A DNA stretch of 64,000 bases from Batillaria attramentaria (Eukaryota > Mollusca > Gastropoda > Batillariidae). Position 1 is the first letter of the stretch; each line of letters begins with the position of its first letter. The stretch spans positions 1,106,001 through 1,170,000 of the forward strand of contig JACVVK020000085.1 of assembly GCA_018292915.2 (NCBI GenBank), given 5' to 3'. Below the pieces are notes generated by a model that was given only the letters and a program-made list of their open reading frames with translations, was not told where the DNA came from and ran no database searches. Below, in pieces: positions 22,384-33,602 of the stretch. The translations under genes and the position numbers were made by a program.

Positions 22384-22385
22384 TA

Positions 22386-22424
<39 letters not shown>

Positions 22425-22439
22425 AATACCACCAGCACC

Positions 22440-22470
<31 letters not shown>

Positions 22471-22471
22471 C
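22302..22471. repeat. (GT)n(GA)n, (CA)n and (CCA)n compound array
   Basis: (GT)n at 22302-22350, (GA)n to 22380, (CA)n at 22386-22423, then ACC-type triplets. All reading frames through it are repeat artefacts. Confidence 0.95.
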
Positions 22472-22855
22472 TACCTTTAACAGAGAAATACTCAGAAATC
22501 ATCAAACTGTGGAAACAATGCGATTCAAGAAGCCATTTTATTACGCTTCTGTTTGCACATATGATGCGCAGCAATAATGCAGATTCACGTACATTCTTAA
22601 TTTTGAATTACGGTACATATTGTTATTCTGTAAATTGAATAACTGATATTATGTTGCTGTCGTTATTTCCGTGGAAGAAGCTGCTGATGTTCGTGTGCAT
22701 TCATTGAAACATGAAACTGAGACTGAGCATAATTGTGAGATCGTGAGATCGTAGGCAGTATTGCAATCAACTAAAACATTTTGAACGCAGAGAAGCTGAG
22801 CCATGAAACGAGAAAACTATCAAAGACTACATGTTTCACGTGGTTCCAGATGGTC

Positions 22856-23090
22856 ATAATAATAATAATAATACGATCTAACTGAGTATTGTATACCCAA
22901 TTTCTTGCATCAGCTCAAAGCGCCGCGAACTGAACCCAACACGCATACTCACGTGAATCAAACGCATTCTCCCACACACTGGACATGAACACATTACAAT
23001 CACGTGGTGCGAAGGGTCAGCTCAGGTATTTAAGTTTCGGAATTTAAAACTGCATTTTTTCAACTTTTCTGGGATGAACATTCCAAAGCA
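22856..23090 (-). mobile_element. SINE-B, 5'-truncated
   Basis: A (TAA)n tail (plus-strand left end) is followed by CTCAAAGCGCCGCGAACTGA, ACACTGGACATGAACACATT, ACAATCACGTGGTGCGAAGG and a CATTCCAAAGC end. The full-length relatives are at 30555-30926 and 42420-42815. Confidence 0.8.
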
Positions 23091-23658
23091 TACACGTCTT
23101 ATGATCTGATCGCGGGTATACTGAAAGTGGGTATGAAGCTTAATGTGTTTATCACACTTGTCCCCATCCCCATTTTACAATTTCTTTCCTCCGTCTTGGC
23201 CTAGGCGGCTGATGAGCCGGTGAAATTCCCGCTACGGTCAAGACATCCCTATCGCCTACTGTGCTGAAACACCATTTTCTTGTATTTCTTGAATTTCGAC
23301 TCGTAAAAAATATATCTGGGTGAAGTTTCTGGGTAAAGTCGATGCTTTTTTTTTTTCCTTACAAAAAACATGTTCGAAAAAGTCCAGCGAGTTCCTAGTT
23401 TGAGTTTTCTGAGACAGAAAGTTCTCGGTACATCTGTCCTTGTAACCATGGGCACTGTAACAGCCTGAAACCATGAAAGCAGATGTGAACAGCGCAGCCA
23501 TGGAAACAAGCTAGGACATGTTCTTGGGAGGCTTTCGACCGGAAGGGGCAGCGAGTGAAGTTGGGGAAAGTCGTCCAGGTACAAGGCGACAATAAATTAT
23601 TATCACACACTCACATCGACACGCACGCGCAGACAGTCTCGATGGCGTCCGACGAAGT
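23091..23658 (-). other. Probable 3' UTR/flank of MG-C
   Basis: It follows the MG-C stop codon on the minus strand. TTTATT on the plus strand (minus AATAAA) is not clearly placed; AATAAATTATTATC lies at about 23591. Long minus frames here lack domain or splice support. Confidence 0.3.
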
Positions 23659-23927
23659 TTACATCATACCACCGCCACCGCCCATTCCACCCATTCCACC
23701 CATGCCGCCCATTCCACCCATCGGAGGCGGGGCTTGTCCGCCACCCGAGTTGCCGCCGTTCAGCATCATGATTAGGAGAGGGATCATCATGCCACCCATT
23801 CCCCCCTCCCCGCCAAACAGCGACCCAAGACCGCCAGGACGCATCATCATCATCATCAGCAGTTGCATCAGCATGCCTCCGCCCCCGCCTCCGCCTCCGC
23901 CTCCCATTCCGAGCAGAGAGAGAAGAC
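23659..23927 (-). CDS. MG-C exon encoding the Met/Gly-rich mature region
   Basis: The acceptor AG is at 23929-23928 after a T-rich tract, and the TAA stop at 23661-23659. It encodes 88 residues after the split codon. Confidence 0.82.
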
Positions 23928-26207
23928 CTGAAAAAAGGCAGAGCAAAAGAATTTAAACTTTATATTCGTTCTTACTGACGGATAGGGGAGCCGGGGTGGT
24001 CGAATGGTAGAGCGTTGGACTTCTAATGCTCGGGTCGTGAGTTCGATCCCGGCTGGGGCCAAATATTTGTGATGGCTTTTTCATCGTTGCCCCGTCTTTG
24101 ATATCACCCTATGTGGTGGAAAAGGACGTTAAACCCCCAAACACCCACCCACCCTTACTGACGGATATACCCGGCTGTGCCCGGGCTGATGGTGTGGCCT
24201 GTCTAGTGTTTTCTGGTCTCCCTGCTTGGCCATGCGTGATAGAAAAGGACGTTAAACTTTTTTATTTCCGCTACAATGATTCCGCTGCACCCCCCCCCTT
24301 TTTTTTTCCCTTCCTTCTCCTTTCCGTTTACCATTCCGCGGCCCCTCCCGCTAGGAAGGGGAACCTTAACGTGCACACTTGGTTTCGTGCACATGTGTGT
24401 ACTCGAGGGCGAGACAGGCACCGTGAACGAGTCCGCGCGTCATTTTGACTCGATTTGGAAAGGAAAAATCCATTCAAATTTCTGACCACTAGCGATTCAA
24501 ACCAAGGAGCTCAGGATCCAAAGTCGGATACCTTAACAACTAAACCAAATCCCCTGTCTTTCGGGTGACAACAACTGTACAGATATGCGTGCGCTACATA
24601 CCAGAATACCAACAGGATGGTAAACACACTTACAGGATAACAGACAATTATTTTCGGGCTAAAAGCACTCATCATGAGACAAACAAATGTAACTGGGCCC
24701 CAGAAAAGAGGGACAAAGTGGCCCAGACACTTTTTTAAAAAGAAAATTAATAATAGTAATACATTGTTTTTATTGAACGCTGCTCTCCAGATACCAAGGA
24801 CTCGCTGCGCCCCCCCCCCCCCCCCCCCCACACACACACACTTTTCATCTCCTCTTACAATTTGACAGGTGCAACGACATGGTACACACAAACAGACTCA
24901 GCAGAAGTTTAACTGTCAAAGGCTTGGCGGAAGAGAAAGGTATTCAGGGGCAAAGAGGACTGAAGGTGGAGTTCGATTGGCAAAAAGTTCCACACAGAAA
25001 ACAGACAGAAACAAAAACAAAATTACAACCCAAAAAAACTCCAAGATCACTGCCCCCCCCCCCCAATCCACCCCACCTCCACTTTTGTGGGGTAGCATCA
25101 CAAATATAAGTGCAGCACTGTTTGCCTCGCTAAAAATTGGAAAATAATGAAGGTTCTTTAAAGGAAAAATTTAAGTTACTGTCCAGTGAGGGGAAATTGT
25201 GAAAAGTATCTGGGAACAGTAGAGGTTTTCGGGGTGAAAAGAACCGTACAAGCAAGCACTAGTGACCAAATTGAACGCGAAAGGCATCTGAACCGCGGAA
25301 AGGAAAATACAGCAGAATTTCGAGGGGGGGAAACTTCAAGCACACATCCGCGAGGAAAATGAATGTACAGGGCGTCTTAAACGCAATAGGACATGCGGGT
25401 TACAGACGATCTCCGAGGACACACATTAGCGACATTAAAACCTCCTTTCGCTAATTCTCTCTTTAACCAGTCTCCTGTCCCTCATTTCACGTCTCCGTCC
25501 TTATACACGTCAAAAAACTTTGCGGAAAAGGACCAGCATAATTAATGTCACAGTTCCCTTCCCTTTCTCTCTAAGTAACCTCCTGACTTTAACCTATGAT
25601 TCCTTCCTTACTCACAGCTATAAGTTAAGAGGATCCTGTTAAGGAAAGGAACGAGCAAAATTAATGTTATAAATATCATTATGTCCACTCAGATTACCTC
25701 TTCCACCCAACCCTGGACTTACGCTCATTGACTTCCTTCATCACAGTTACACAGGTTTCCTTCTTAGTGACATGTAGCTATGGTTAATGGAAACTGTCTA
25801 CCATCAACTCTCGTAGCCGACAACATCCTTCCTCCGTGCCGATTTGGTTTTAAAGATCTACACTACAATTAAAAAAAAAATATGCTGATGTTTTCATCCG
25901 CTGTGTAGATCCTCCATGCAGTAGCGTAGAAAAACAAGCTACAATAATGAAATATCATCGACACCAGGAAACCAGCGCATTTGTTCAATTCAGTCACTAG
26001 TTTTAACGTTTCACACCAGTGAATTATGCCATTCAATATGTGTCATTAAAAATAACAAACATTACAAGTAAGAAAGGTGACAATTAGAGCCAAGCAGAAA
26101 ACATTCGGAGCCCGTGAAAACTGATAACTGATAAACATACCCATTTGTGCTGTTGTGAAGGTTGTGATGCAGGCAAGAAGCACGACGGAAAACAACAGAA
26201 ACTTCAT
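23659..26207 (-). CDS. MG-C: secreted methionine/glycine-rich protein, 111 aa (2 coding exons)
   Basis: Coding exons are 26207..26141 and 23927..23659. Exon 1 encodes MKFLLFSVVLLACITTFTTA, then Q21 and M. The donor is G|GTATGT; exon 2 starts after GCCTTTTTTCAG, phase 1, completing a Gly codon. The mature part of about 91 residues is about 43% Gly and 23% Met. It has a run of ten Gly, QLLMMMMMRPGG, IPLLIMMLNGGN, a QAPPP spacer and five near-perfect MGG repeats before GGGGGMM. No Cys and no recognised domain. The proline-rich plus-strand frame is a shadow. It belongs to the same family as MG-A, MG-B and MG-D by architecture and composition. Function is unknown. Confidence 0.82.
23985..24153 (+). 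mobile_element. SINE-A, full-length, in the MG-C intron
   Basis: Complete head, body and CACCCACCCACC tail. A perfect 14-bp target duplication, CTTACTGACGGATA, is at 23971-23984 and 24154-24167. It sits only about 45 bp from the MG-C exon 2 acceptor. Confidence 0.95.
24168..26140. other. MG-C intron, no other gene seen
   Basis: A SINE-A 3' fragment (AAAAGGACGTTAAAC) is at about 24243-24257. C-runs lie at 24290, 24810 and 25052. The long open frames here are low-complexity or unsupported. Confidence 0.5.
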
Positions 26208-26217
26208 GGTTGCTCGT
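26141..26217 (-). CDS. MG-C exon with short 5' UTR and signal peptide
   Basis: The acceptor TTTCTGCAG precedes a 10-nt leader (ACGAGCAACC) and ATG at 26207. The donor GTATGT follows 26141. Confidence 0.8.
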
Positions 26218-26811
26218 CTGCAGAAATTAAGACAAGAAGAACGAATTGCTATGTAAGACAGTAGACCTTCTAAAAGGCAAATATCGCAATAGATACAGTC
26301 ACCCGTGTCGTTGAGAGTTAAAGTAATGCAGACACCCAAAGGTTTGAAATTTTATTAGTCAGTACTTGCTATTTTCTTCGAGAAATAATAATAATAATAA
26401 TTATAATAATAATGACAGTACTTATCAGTTAATAACAGTTCTAAGCGCTTTAAAAAGTGATAAAGAAGAAATAAACTCGTTTACAGTATGTTTTTTGCAG
26501 TTAAGCAAACGATAATTGCACTTCTACCGAGCGTTTGGTATTGCTCACTTCCAAGAACTTTATGCTACATTTGTAATTTTCAGTTATGTTTACATCTAAT
26601 ATAATTTGAAGAACGTATTAAAGCTTCCACGGCGGAAAGAAGTTCACTTTCGCAAAAGTGCTGTATATGTCTCAGCCGGTCAGACCGAAAAACAACGTAA
26701 CTCTTTTTTCAGCTTTCAGCTCAACCAAGATACAGAGCAAATACCCCGAACACAAATGGAACTTGCATCTTGTAAAATACTATATTCCATGCAATCTCCA
26801 GCTCGTCTTAC

Positions 26812-26912
26812 CTGTCTTAGGTTTCAGTTCCTTGAAGAGGACAGGTACTGCAGAGATAATTGCTGCTTTTTCTCCTGGTGGTACTTCTGGCGAGTCTTAG
26901 TGGCTTCTAGCA
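26812..26912 (-). other. Probable non-coding first exon of MG-C
   Basis: A strong donor, CAG|GTAAGA, follows 26812. The exon start is placed about 30 nt below the TTTAAA box and is approximate. It would be spliced to 26217. Confidence 0.5.
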
Positions 26913-26936
26913 ATCTATCCCTCTCAGAGTTCGCAA

Positions 26937-26961
26937 TTTAAAGACAGCATCTTTTACGTCA
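26937..26961 (-). promoter_or_regulatory. MG-C core promoter: TTTAAA and CRE-like TGACGTAA
   Basis: Minus TTTAAA is at 26942-26937 and TGACGTAA at 26961-26954, 12 bp apart, a spacing close to that in the MG-D promoter. Confidence 0.5.
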
Positions 26962-26998
26962 TCTTTGAATCATTAATCAACAATGACGCACCACAATT

Positions 26999-27002
<4 letters not shown>

Positions 27003-27091
<89 letters not shown>
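27003..27091. repeat. (AC)n microsatellite
   Basis: About 88 bp of AC just upstream of the MG-C promoter. Confidence 0.95.
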
Positions 27092-27093
<2 letters not shown>

Positions 27094-27820
27094 AAAATGA
27101 CTACAGCCAATAAATTCCTCCAGTCCAAGAAAAGCTACGTCAATGACAATTTTTTTTCTATTACATTTTTTGTTGGAGTGTCACTCTCAGACTGAGCTGA
27201 CACCGTGTATAGCAATTTTTTTTCTGTCAAATCTGAATACTTTGCCCCATACTTTGCCCCTCTCACATGGCTAAGGTCGTAGAGATGGTTCCAACTCTGA
27301 CCATGAGTCACCACCTTGTCCTCATCTCAATGTCCCCCTCCATCAAATGCTAGTCTGAAAGGGTGTCAAAATTAAATGTATGGCAGAATGGCACAGTATG
27401 ATAAAGCATTTTATAAAACACTTCCGTGTCATTATATTTTCGTGTCCAACGTCCAACAAAAGTGGAAAAAAAATTAAATGTATGACATTAAGATGGCAAG
27501 GTGTGCCACTTGATTTTTTTTTTAAATTCTGTTTTCGTCGTTTTTTTTTTTTTTTTTTTTTTTTTTGGTACAGTATGCCACTTGATTTTGCTAATGGCAT
27601 GAAATGCTCTGAAGAGATGCTAAAGACGGGCTTTTACGGTTCCATTTCAATGTCCATTTTTATTTTTGATACCATACGATGTAATGTGGACAAGTCAAAG
27701 TGCCGGAATTTTTTTAATATTTTTTAATACTGTATGCAGTTTTATCATTGACTGAAGGAACAGCGAAATGACGCATTGGCTTTTTTGTGCCAAAACAACA
27801 ACAACAACATCATCATCATC

Positions 27821-27869
<49 letters not shown>

Positions 27870-28024
27870 TTAGCACTTAGACTATCTTCAATTTTTGACC
27901 ATTTCTGCCCGAATTTTTGTTTTTTGTGAAAGTGCTACGTGGCTTTGCTGCTCTAACAACTAAATAAAAAAAAGACATCCAAAACACACTACTTTCCGTG
28001 GGGGGGGGGGGGGCTCTTTTAGTA
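27092..28024. other. No gene seen; poly-T and (AAC)n arrays
   Basis: A duplicated TTAAATGTATGGCA/TTAAATGTATGACA motif lies around a T-run at 27540-27566. (AAC)n with ATC interruptions is at 27796-27866, and a G-run at 28001-28012. Confidence 0.5.
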
Positions 28025-28080
28025 TAATAATAATAGGTCTTATAAAGCGCTAACAGTCTGCTCAAAGAACACTCAGTGCG

Positions 28081-28154
<74 letters not shown>

Positions 28155-28525
28155 TGTATGCATACACTATGTGTGTGTGTGGGAGGGGGGGGGAGGAGGT
28201 AGATGATACTACAGCTCATATGCTATCTTGAATAGGTGAGTCTTTAGTTCTGACTTAAACTGTGGGAGGGTCTGGGTGTTCCTAAGGGAGGGAGGCAGAG
28301 ATAATTCCATTCCTGGAGGGCACAGAAACTGAAAGAGCGCTCACCGAAAGTTTTGAGATTGAACTTGGGACCTTTTAGGAGCTTTTCTGATGAGGAGCGG
28401 AGAGTACGAGATGGTTCATAAGTATACGCTTTTGGTATTACAGAGTGATGTTCAGAAAAGCAACTCAGATGCATAACCGCTGTTCCGCCGGGCCAAAGGT
28501 GCAGAATGCTTTTGCTAACAGGCAA
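28025..28525 (-). mobile_element. LINE fragment with (AC)n and a palindrome in its tail
   Basis: On minus, out-of-frame segments read RTLRSSSEKLL, FGERSFSFCAL.EWN and a LKTHLF-like end, which is the C-terminus of a non-LTR retrotransposon ORF. The 3' tail at 28082-28025 has AGCGC and (TTA)n. An (AC)n array (28083-28150) and the palindrome ATAGTGTATGCATACACTAT (28151-28170) interrupt it. Confidence 0.55.
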
Positions 28526-28739
28526 ACCCTAAAGAATTTCTTCATTCCCAGTGCTAGTTTACAAGGAATATCGTACATTTAGAATAGTACGCCTAGTCTG
28601 CGGACAGTTGCTCTTGTAATACTTACATACGTTAAGCAGTTGTCTTTGTCTAATCATGTGTTGTGCTTACTTTGTTTTTGCTGATCTTATCATTTTATGC
28701 TGGAGTGTCAAAATCAAGTTTCCTCATGTGGCACATTAT

Positions 28740-28820
28740 TATTATTATTATTATTAATCGTTTTTTTTTTTTTGTGTGTGTGTGCGTGTGTGCGTGCGTG
28801 CGTCATGCGTGCGTGCGTGC

Positions 28821-28911
<91 letters not shown>

Positions 28912-29060
28912 CGTGTGTGGGTGTGTGGGTGTGTGCGTGCTGGTTCGGCTCAATGTTTGTAATCGTAATGATTTTTATTGTCAGTTTTGTCTGAGCAGAC
29001 AGTACAATTTCCCTCCGAGGGACGAATAAAGTGATATCTTATCTTATATTATTATTATTA
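28740..29060 (+). repeat. (ATT)n, (GT)n(GC)n array plus linked retroposon tail
   Basis: (GT)n with CG edges at 28772-28940 is followed by GGTTCGGCTCAATGTTTGTA, GTCTGAGCAGACAGTACAAT, TTCCCTCCGAGGGACGAATA and AAGTGATATCTTATCTT. The same arrangement occurs at 47647-47910. Confidence 0.75.
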
Positions 29061-29135
29061 TTATTATTATGATTAAAAAGGCACAAGGGAAGATTGTTTG
29101 CCCACAGATCGATCTGGGCTGATTACGGCGACAAG

Positions 29136-29916
29136 AGTTAGTTAGTTATTAGGGCTTTACGCCGCGTAAACGGCGACAAGAGTTAGTTGGTTATTTAGGG
29201 CTTTACGCCGCGTGAAAGGCGACAAGAGTTAGTTGGTTATTTAGGGCTTTACGCCGCGTGAAAGGCGACAAGAGTTAGTTGGTTATTTAGGGCTTTACGC
29301 CGCGTGAAAGGCGACAAGAGTTAGTTGGTTATTTAGGGCTTTACGCCGCGTAAACGGCGACAAGAGTTAGTTGGTTATTTAGGGCTTTACGCCGCGTGAA
29401 AGGCGACAAGAGTTAGTTGGTTATTTAGGGCTTTACGCCGTGTGAAAGGCGACAAGAGTTAGTTGGTTATTTAGGGCTTTACGCCGCGTGAAAGGCGACA
29501 AGAGTTAGTTGGTTATTTAGGGCTTTACGCCGCGTGAAAGGCGACAAGAGTTAGTTGGTTATTTAGGGCTTTACGCCGCGTGAAAGGCGACAAGAGTTAG
29601 TTGGTTATTTAGGGCTTTACGCCGCGTGAAAGGCGACAAGAGTTAGTTGGTTATTTAGGGTTTTACGCCGCGTGAAAGGCGACAAGAGTTAGTTGGTTAT
29701 TTAGGGCTTTACGCCGTGTGAAAGGCGACAAGAGTTAGTTGGTTATTTAGGGCTTTACGCCGCGTGAAAGGCGACAAGAGTTAGTTGGTTATTTAGGGCT
29801 TTACGCCGCGTGAAAGGCGACAAGAGTTAGTTGGTTATTTAGGGCTTTACGCCGCGTGAAAGGCGACAAGAGTTAGTTGGTTATTTAGGGCTTTACGCCG
29901 CGTGAAAGGCGACAAG
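29136..29916. repeat. Minisatellite: 17 tandem copies of a 46-bp unit
   Basis: The unit is AGTTAGTTGGTTATTTAGGG, CTTTACGCCGCGTGAAAGGC, GACAAG. The first copy is 45 bp; the other sixteen are exactly 46 bp (29181-29916) and nearly identical, differing by GTGAAA/GTAAAC, CGCG/CGTG and one CTTT/TTTT change. It carries the same core (AGTTATTTAGGGCTTNACGC) as the ultrashort retroposon-like elements. Confidence 0.95.
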
Positions 29917-30554
29917 AAGATGATATCAGTAACATGTGTGGAAAACCATTTCTGGATAGTCGTTGCTAACATATGAGCCAAAACGTGAGCCCAAACACAG
30001 GCCTGTCGCCCAATTTACTCATAAAGCAAGTAACACGTTTGTATTAAACAGACTATAGCTACAGCTTACGGCCGTCTCGGTTAACACATATTTAGGGCCA
30101 GCGGTATAATTATGTCGCATGGGTTCGATGGCAACATAACGCCTTTGCAGAGCTCTTAAATAGACTTTAGGAAGACCACTGAATCAATACTGGTAGCATT
30201 TTGTGCGAAACACGTTTCTGACACAGTGGGGGTTGCTCGTCCTGCAGGATGTAACTTTCAACCAGCGAAATTGATAAATCATTACAAATACAACTGCATT
30301 TAGGCAAAGATGGTCCGTTGTAGAGCATCACAGTTCTTCTACCGTGGGCATAAATGACTAAAACAAATGTAATACACGTATGACGGAGGTAAGATGATGA
30401 GTCATGGGACTGCATTCCACACTCTTAGTAACCAGAACCGGAACGCCTTTTGTCAGACGTAAGTTTCACAGCCTGGGTAGTAGGACCATTCTGAACTAGA
30501 CCGGAGAGTTCTCGGGCAATCATCAGTGGTCGGTAAAAATGGAAGTACGTCCTT
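29917..30554. other. No gene seen
   Basis: Unique-looking sequence without coding, splice or repeat signal that I can recognise. Confidence 0.3.
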
Positions 30555-30926
30555 TTCCAATAATAATAATAATAATAATTGTATAGGCGCTTTACCCAGT
30601 TTCATGAATCGGCTCAAAGCGCCGCGAACTGAACCCAACACGCACGCTCACGTGAATCACGCGCATTCTCTCACACACTGGACATAAACACATTACAATC
30701 ACGTATTTAAATTTCGGAATTTAGAATTGCAATTATTTTTCAAATTTGGTGGGCTGAACATTTCCAAAGCAGAGGGGGAGGAAGCCGGAGTACCCGGAGA
30801 GAACCCCCGACGATCGAACGGTGCCACATACGAGAAGGAAAAATTCTTTGCCCCGAGTGGGACTCGAACCCCTGACCTCTCGCACTGGTGACAAGTCTCT
30901 TAACCACCAGACTACCGACCGCCCCC
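30555..30926 (-). mobile_element. SINE-B, full-length tRNA-derived SINE
   Basis: Read on minus: tRNA-like head (TAGTCTGGTGGTTAAGAGAC, B box GGGGTTCGAGTCCCACTC), GGGGTTCTCTCCGGGTACTC, TTTGGAAATGTTCAGCCCAC, TGTCCAGTGTGTGAGAGAAT, GAGCCGATTCATGAAACTGG and a (TTA)n tail. It is about 370 bp. Confidence 0.85.
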
Positions 30927-31470
30927 AGAGGGTGCTAACGACACAAATAGAGAGCAGAGAGATAGTGCATTCTAGCAGGAGACTCTCGATGTGACTTATC
31001 AAAACGGTGACCTCTACTTTAACTAACCCCCCCCCCCCCCCCCAACCCCCCCACCACCCCCCCCCCCCCCAAAAAAAAAAAAAAGAAAAAAAAAAGAAAG
31101 AAAGAAAGAAAAAGGCTGAATTTAGGAAACCAGTGCATGTACTTGCTAGAGAAATGAGAGGGCGTGGGGTTGGATGGAACATAGTCCCTTCACTCATTTT
31201 GAAGGACAGGTTTAGATGTGTCTGGATTATTTGCAGACAAAAATGTCTGATCGGAGATGCTAGCTAGACGCGCATTTTAAAGTATAAAACGTGTTGGAAT
31301 GCAAAAGCCTGCCTTAAGCTGAGCATCCCTCTGTAAATTTAGGAGAAAGTCTCTAGCAATTACAATATATTTTGCAAGGGTAGGGTGTAACGTGTCTCCT
31401 TTATTTTCAGCTGTAACTCAGCTATTCCTGATGGGTTTTAAAAGTCCTACATAAACTACCAAAAAATGGC
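30927..31470. other. No gene seen; C-run/A-run tract
   Basis: Poly-C then poly-A with GAAA repeats lies at 31027-31112, giving artefactual glycine- and phenylalanine-rich minus frames. Confidence 0.5.
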
Positions 31471-31850
31471 TATTAATATTATAATAATAATAATTAATTT
31501 ATATAGCGCTTAATCTACATGGGAGGTAGTTCGAAGCGCTTAGAGTACAGGTAAAGAGACAGATAGACGTGAAGGTTCAGGGCCAGGGCAACTGCATGTA
31601 TGGTACTTAATAAGGAGATGGAGAAAGACGGAGGGAGGTTAGACGAAGCTTTGAGATGAAAACAGGTAGGTTTTTAGATTTGTTTTGAAGATTTCGAGGG
31701 AGGATGACTGGCGGAGCGAAAGAGGCAGGGAATTCCAAGCTTTTGGGCCAGCGTAGGAGAAGGCTCGAGAGCCAACAGAAGAAAGTTTAAAGATGCTGTG
31801 TGCACATTTTTCATACCTAGGTCTAATTGTCGTCAAAGTCTGATAGGAAA
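31471..31850 (-). mobile_element. LINE fragment (reverse transcriptase ORF C-terminus)
   Basis: The minus frame at 31836-31639 reads AFSYAGPKAWNSLPLSLRQS, then SLEIFKTNLKTYLF and a stop, the classic end of a non-LTR retrotransposon ORF2. The 3' region runs to (TTA)n at 31474-31500 and contains AGCGCTTCGAAC. Confidence 0.75.
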
Positions 31851-33026
31851 CAGGATACGATTTTGAAAAATGAATTCGGATTCATAAAAATTCATTAAAC
31901 CAACGGTAATTGATAGCTGACACCACTACCGTAAACAAACGGAGTCCTGCTCAGCTCACATTTCCGTCTATATACTAGGCCACATGAAGACAGATTATAC
32001 ATCATATGGAAAACACCTGCTGAACTGTATTGGATTTCACTTTGTTCTGCCGCGCAAAGACTTATTTCCAGCTTCTTTTGTCTTGGTTTCACCTTAAATA
32101 GCGTTGCACCGAAATATTTGTATAATGTACCAAAATTTGTGATGTTTTAGTTTAGACTTACGCGAATAAAAGTGAGTGATGCTTTTTTTTCTTCTGAGAA
32201 ATGCCGTCCTTTAAAACTGTTAATTGTGGCGGAAATTACCTCACATCACATGACTCTGAGGATCAACTGATATTGAAAGTTCAGTCATCATTTGACCTCG
32301 GGCTCAAGTGCTGTCGAGAGATTTGGAAGAAGGTAAGAAGGTAATTATGAGGGCGATGTGATTTATAAACCAATGTTGATTTGTGAGGACGAGAAGAAGT
32401 TTCTTGGTTGTCCATTTCGACCTTTGAACGATGAACTTGCCCCTTCCTGTACCTATTCTGTTTTCAAAATACGTAATTCGAACGGCAGCCCGTCATCCAG
32501 TCTAGCTCTTTGCCGACGTCACTGCAAAGGCGAAGACGTGATGTGACATATCATTTAAAAAAAACAAAAAACAAAAAAACCCCTTCCATTTCAACAATAG
32601 CGAGAACTGGCTACGATCCAGTCGGAACGGTGATAAATTGTAAGGTACATTCCACGTACCGTTGGACTCGCGCACGATAGGGCCGGAAAGTTTTGCTTCG
32701 TTTGTTTTTGAATGGAGAACGTATTAATATAACCTGCTTTGTACATGTAATAAATGTACCGAGGTGATCGCCTTGAGCCGAAAGTTGTAGGTTTGGTTAC
32801 CAGTCTCCTATTTAAAATTAAGCTGTATAATAAGTCTTTTGAAATGCAATTCAATGTACTCAGGCATTACCACGAAGAAAGTTTACACCTAAATTGTGAA
32901 AGAATGGAGACAAAAATGTTATTGAACTCGACTTGACACATCTCGTTCTATATCGATTTTCTCTATTCTTTACAAGTCTCCCCCCCCCAACAAAAAAAAC
33001 AACAACACCCCAAACAGAAAACAAAC

Positions 33027-33059
<33 letters not shown>

Positions 33060-33594
33060 CCCTCCCTCTCCCCCCCCCCCCAAAAAAAAAAAAAGAAAAA
33101 AGAAAAAAAGAAACGAAAAGAAGCAAACAACAACAAAAACCCAAGCAAAAAAACAACAAACAAAGCAACAGAAAAACAAAACTAAACATCCTGTGCGCTG
33201 ATTTTCAATCGTTGCTCCGTCTTTGGCATTGCCGTACGTTGTGGAAAAGGACGTGTGTGGTAGCACTACCGTTAAATAGCTACGATCTGTACGCTGGCAG
33301 TGGAGTCCGTGCTAGATAATAACACCTCCCTGCGCGGGAAATGTAGCAAACAATGTAGCGGGAAATGTAGCAAACAATGTAGCAATCTAATTCAATGCAG
33401 TACCGTATTTGCACTTGTCAACGAACCTTTACCACTGGCACCCACCTAGTGTCCGGCTTGCACGAGTAAAGGCCGTGGCCGTATATTATGTTGCAGATGC
33501 CTATGTTTATAGTGAAAGTGCACCAAAATAGGGCGAGTTAAACAGCTGTCAATAGCAAGGCTTAGCGTATCAAGCTGCCGAAAGTGGTTATTGT
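31851..33594. other. No supported gene apart from the possible exon
   Basis: It includes C/A-rich tracts with (AAC)n at 32985-33180 and a SINE-A 3' fragment near 33205-33255 (GTGGAAAAGGACGT). Confidence 0.4.
32201..32332 (+). CDS. Possible isolated first coding exon (44 codons)
   Basis: It opens with ATG (MPSFKTVNCGGNYLTSHDSE...) and ends at AAGAAG|GTAAGA, a consensus donor; reading on gives a stop three codons later. AATAAAAG lies about 35 bp upstream. Residues include CGG and CCREIW. No domain was recognised and no partner exon was found, so it may be chance. Confidence 0.22.
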
Positions 33595-33602
33595 TTACTC
33601 TC

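Noticed and set aside
23249..23610. Overlapping minus frames downstream of MG-C as an extra gene
   Set aside because: Several frames are open at once, none has a signal or splice site, and the position fits a 3' UTR.
29136..29916. Regular repeats resembling a CRISPR array
   Set aside because: Units are directly tandem with no unique spacers, there are no cas genes, and the setting is a eukaryotic genome.
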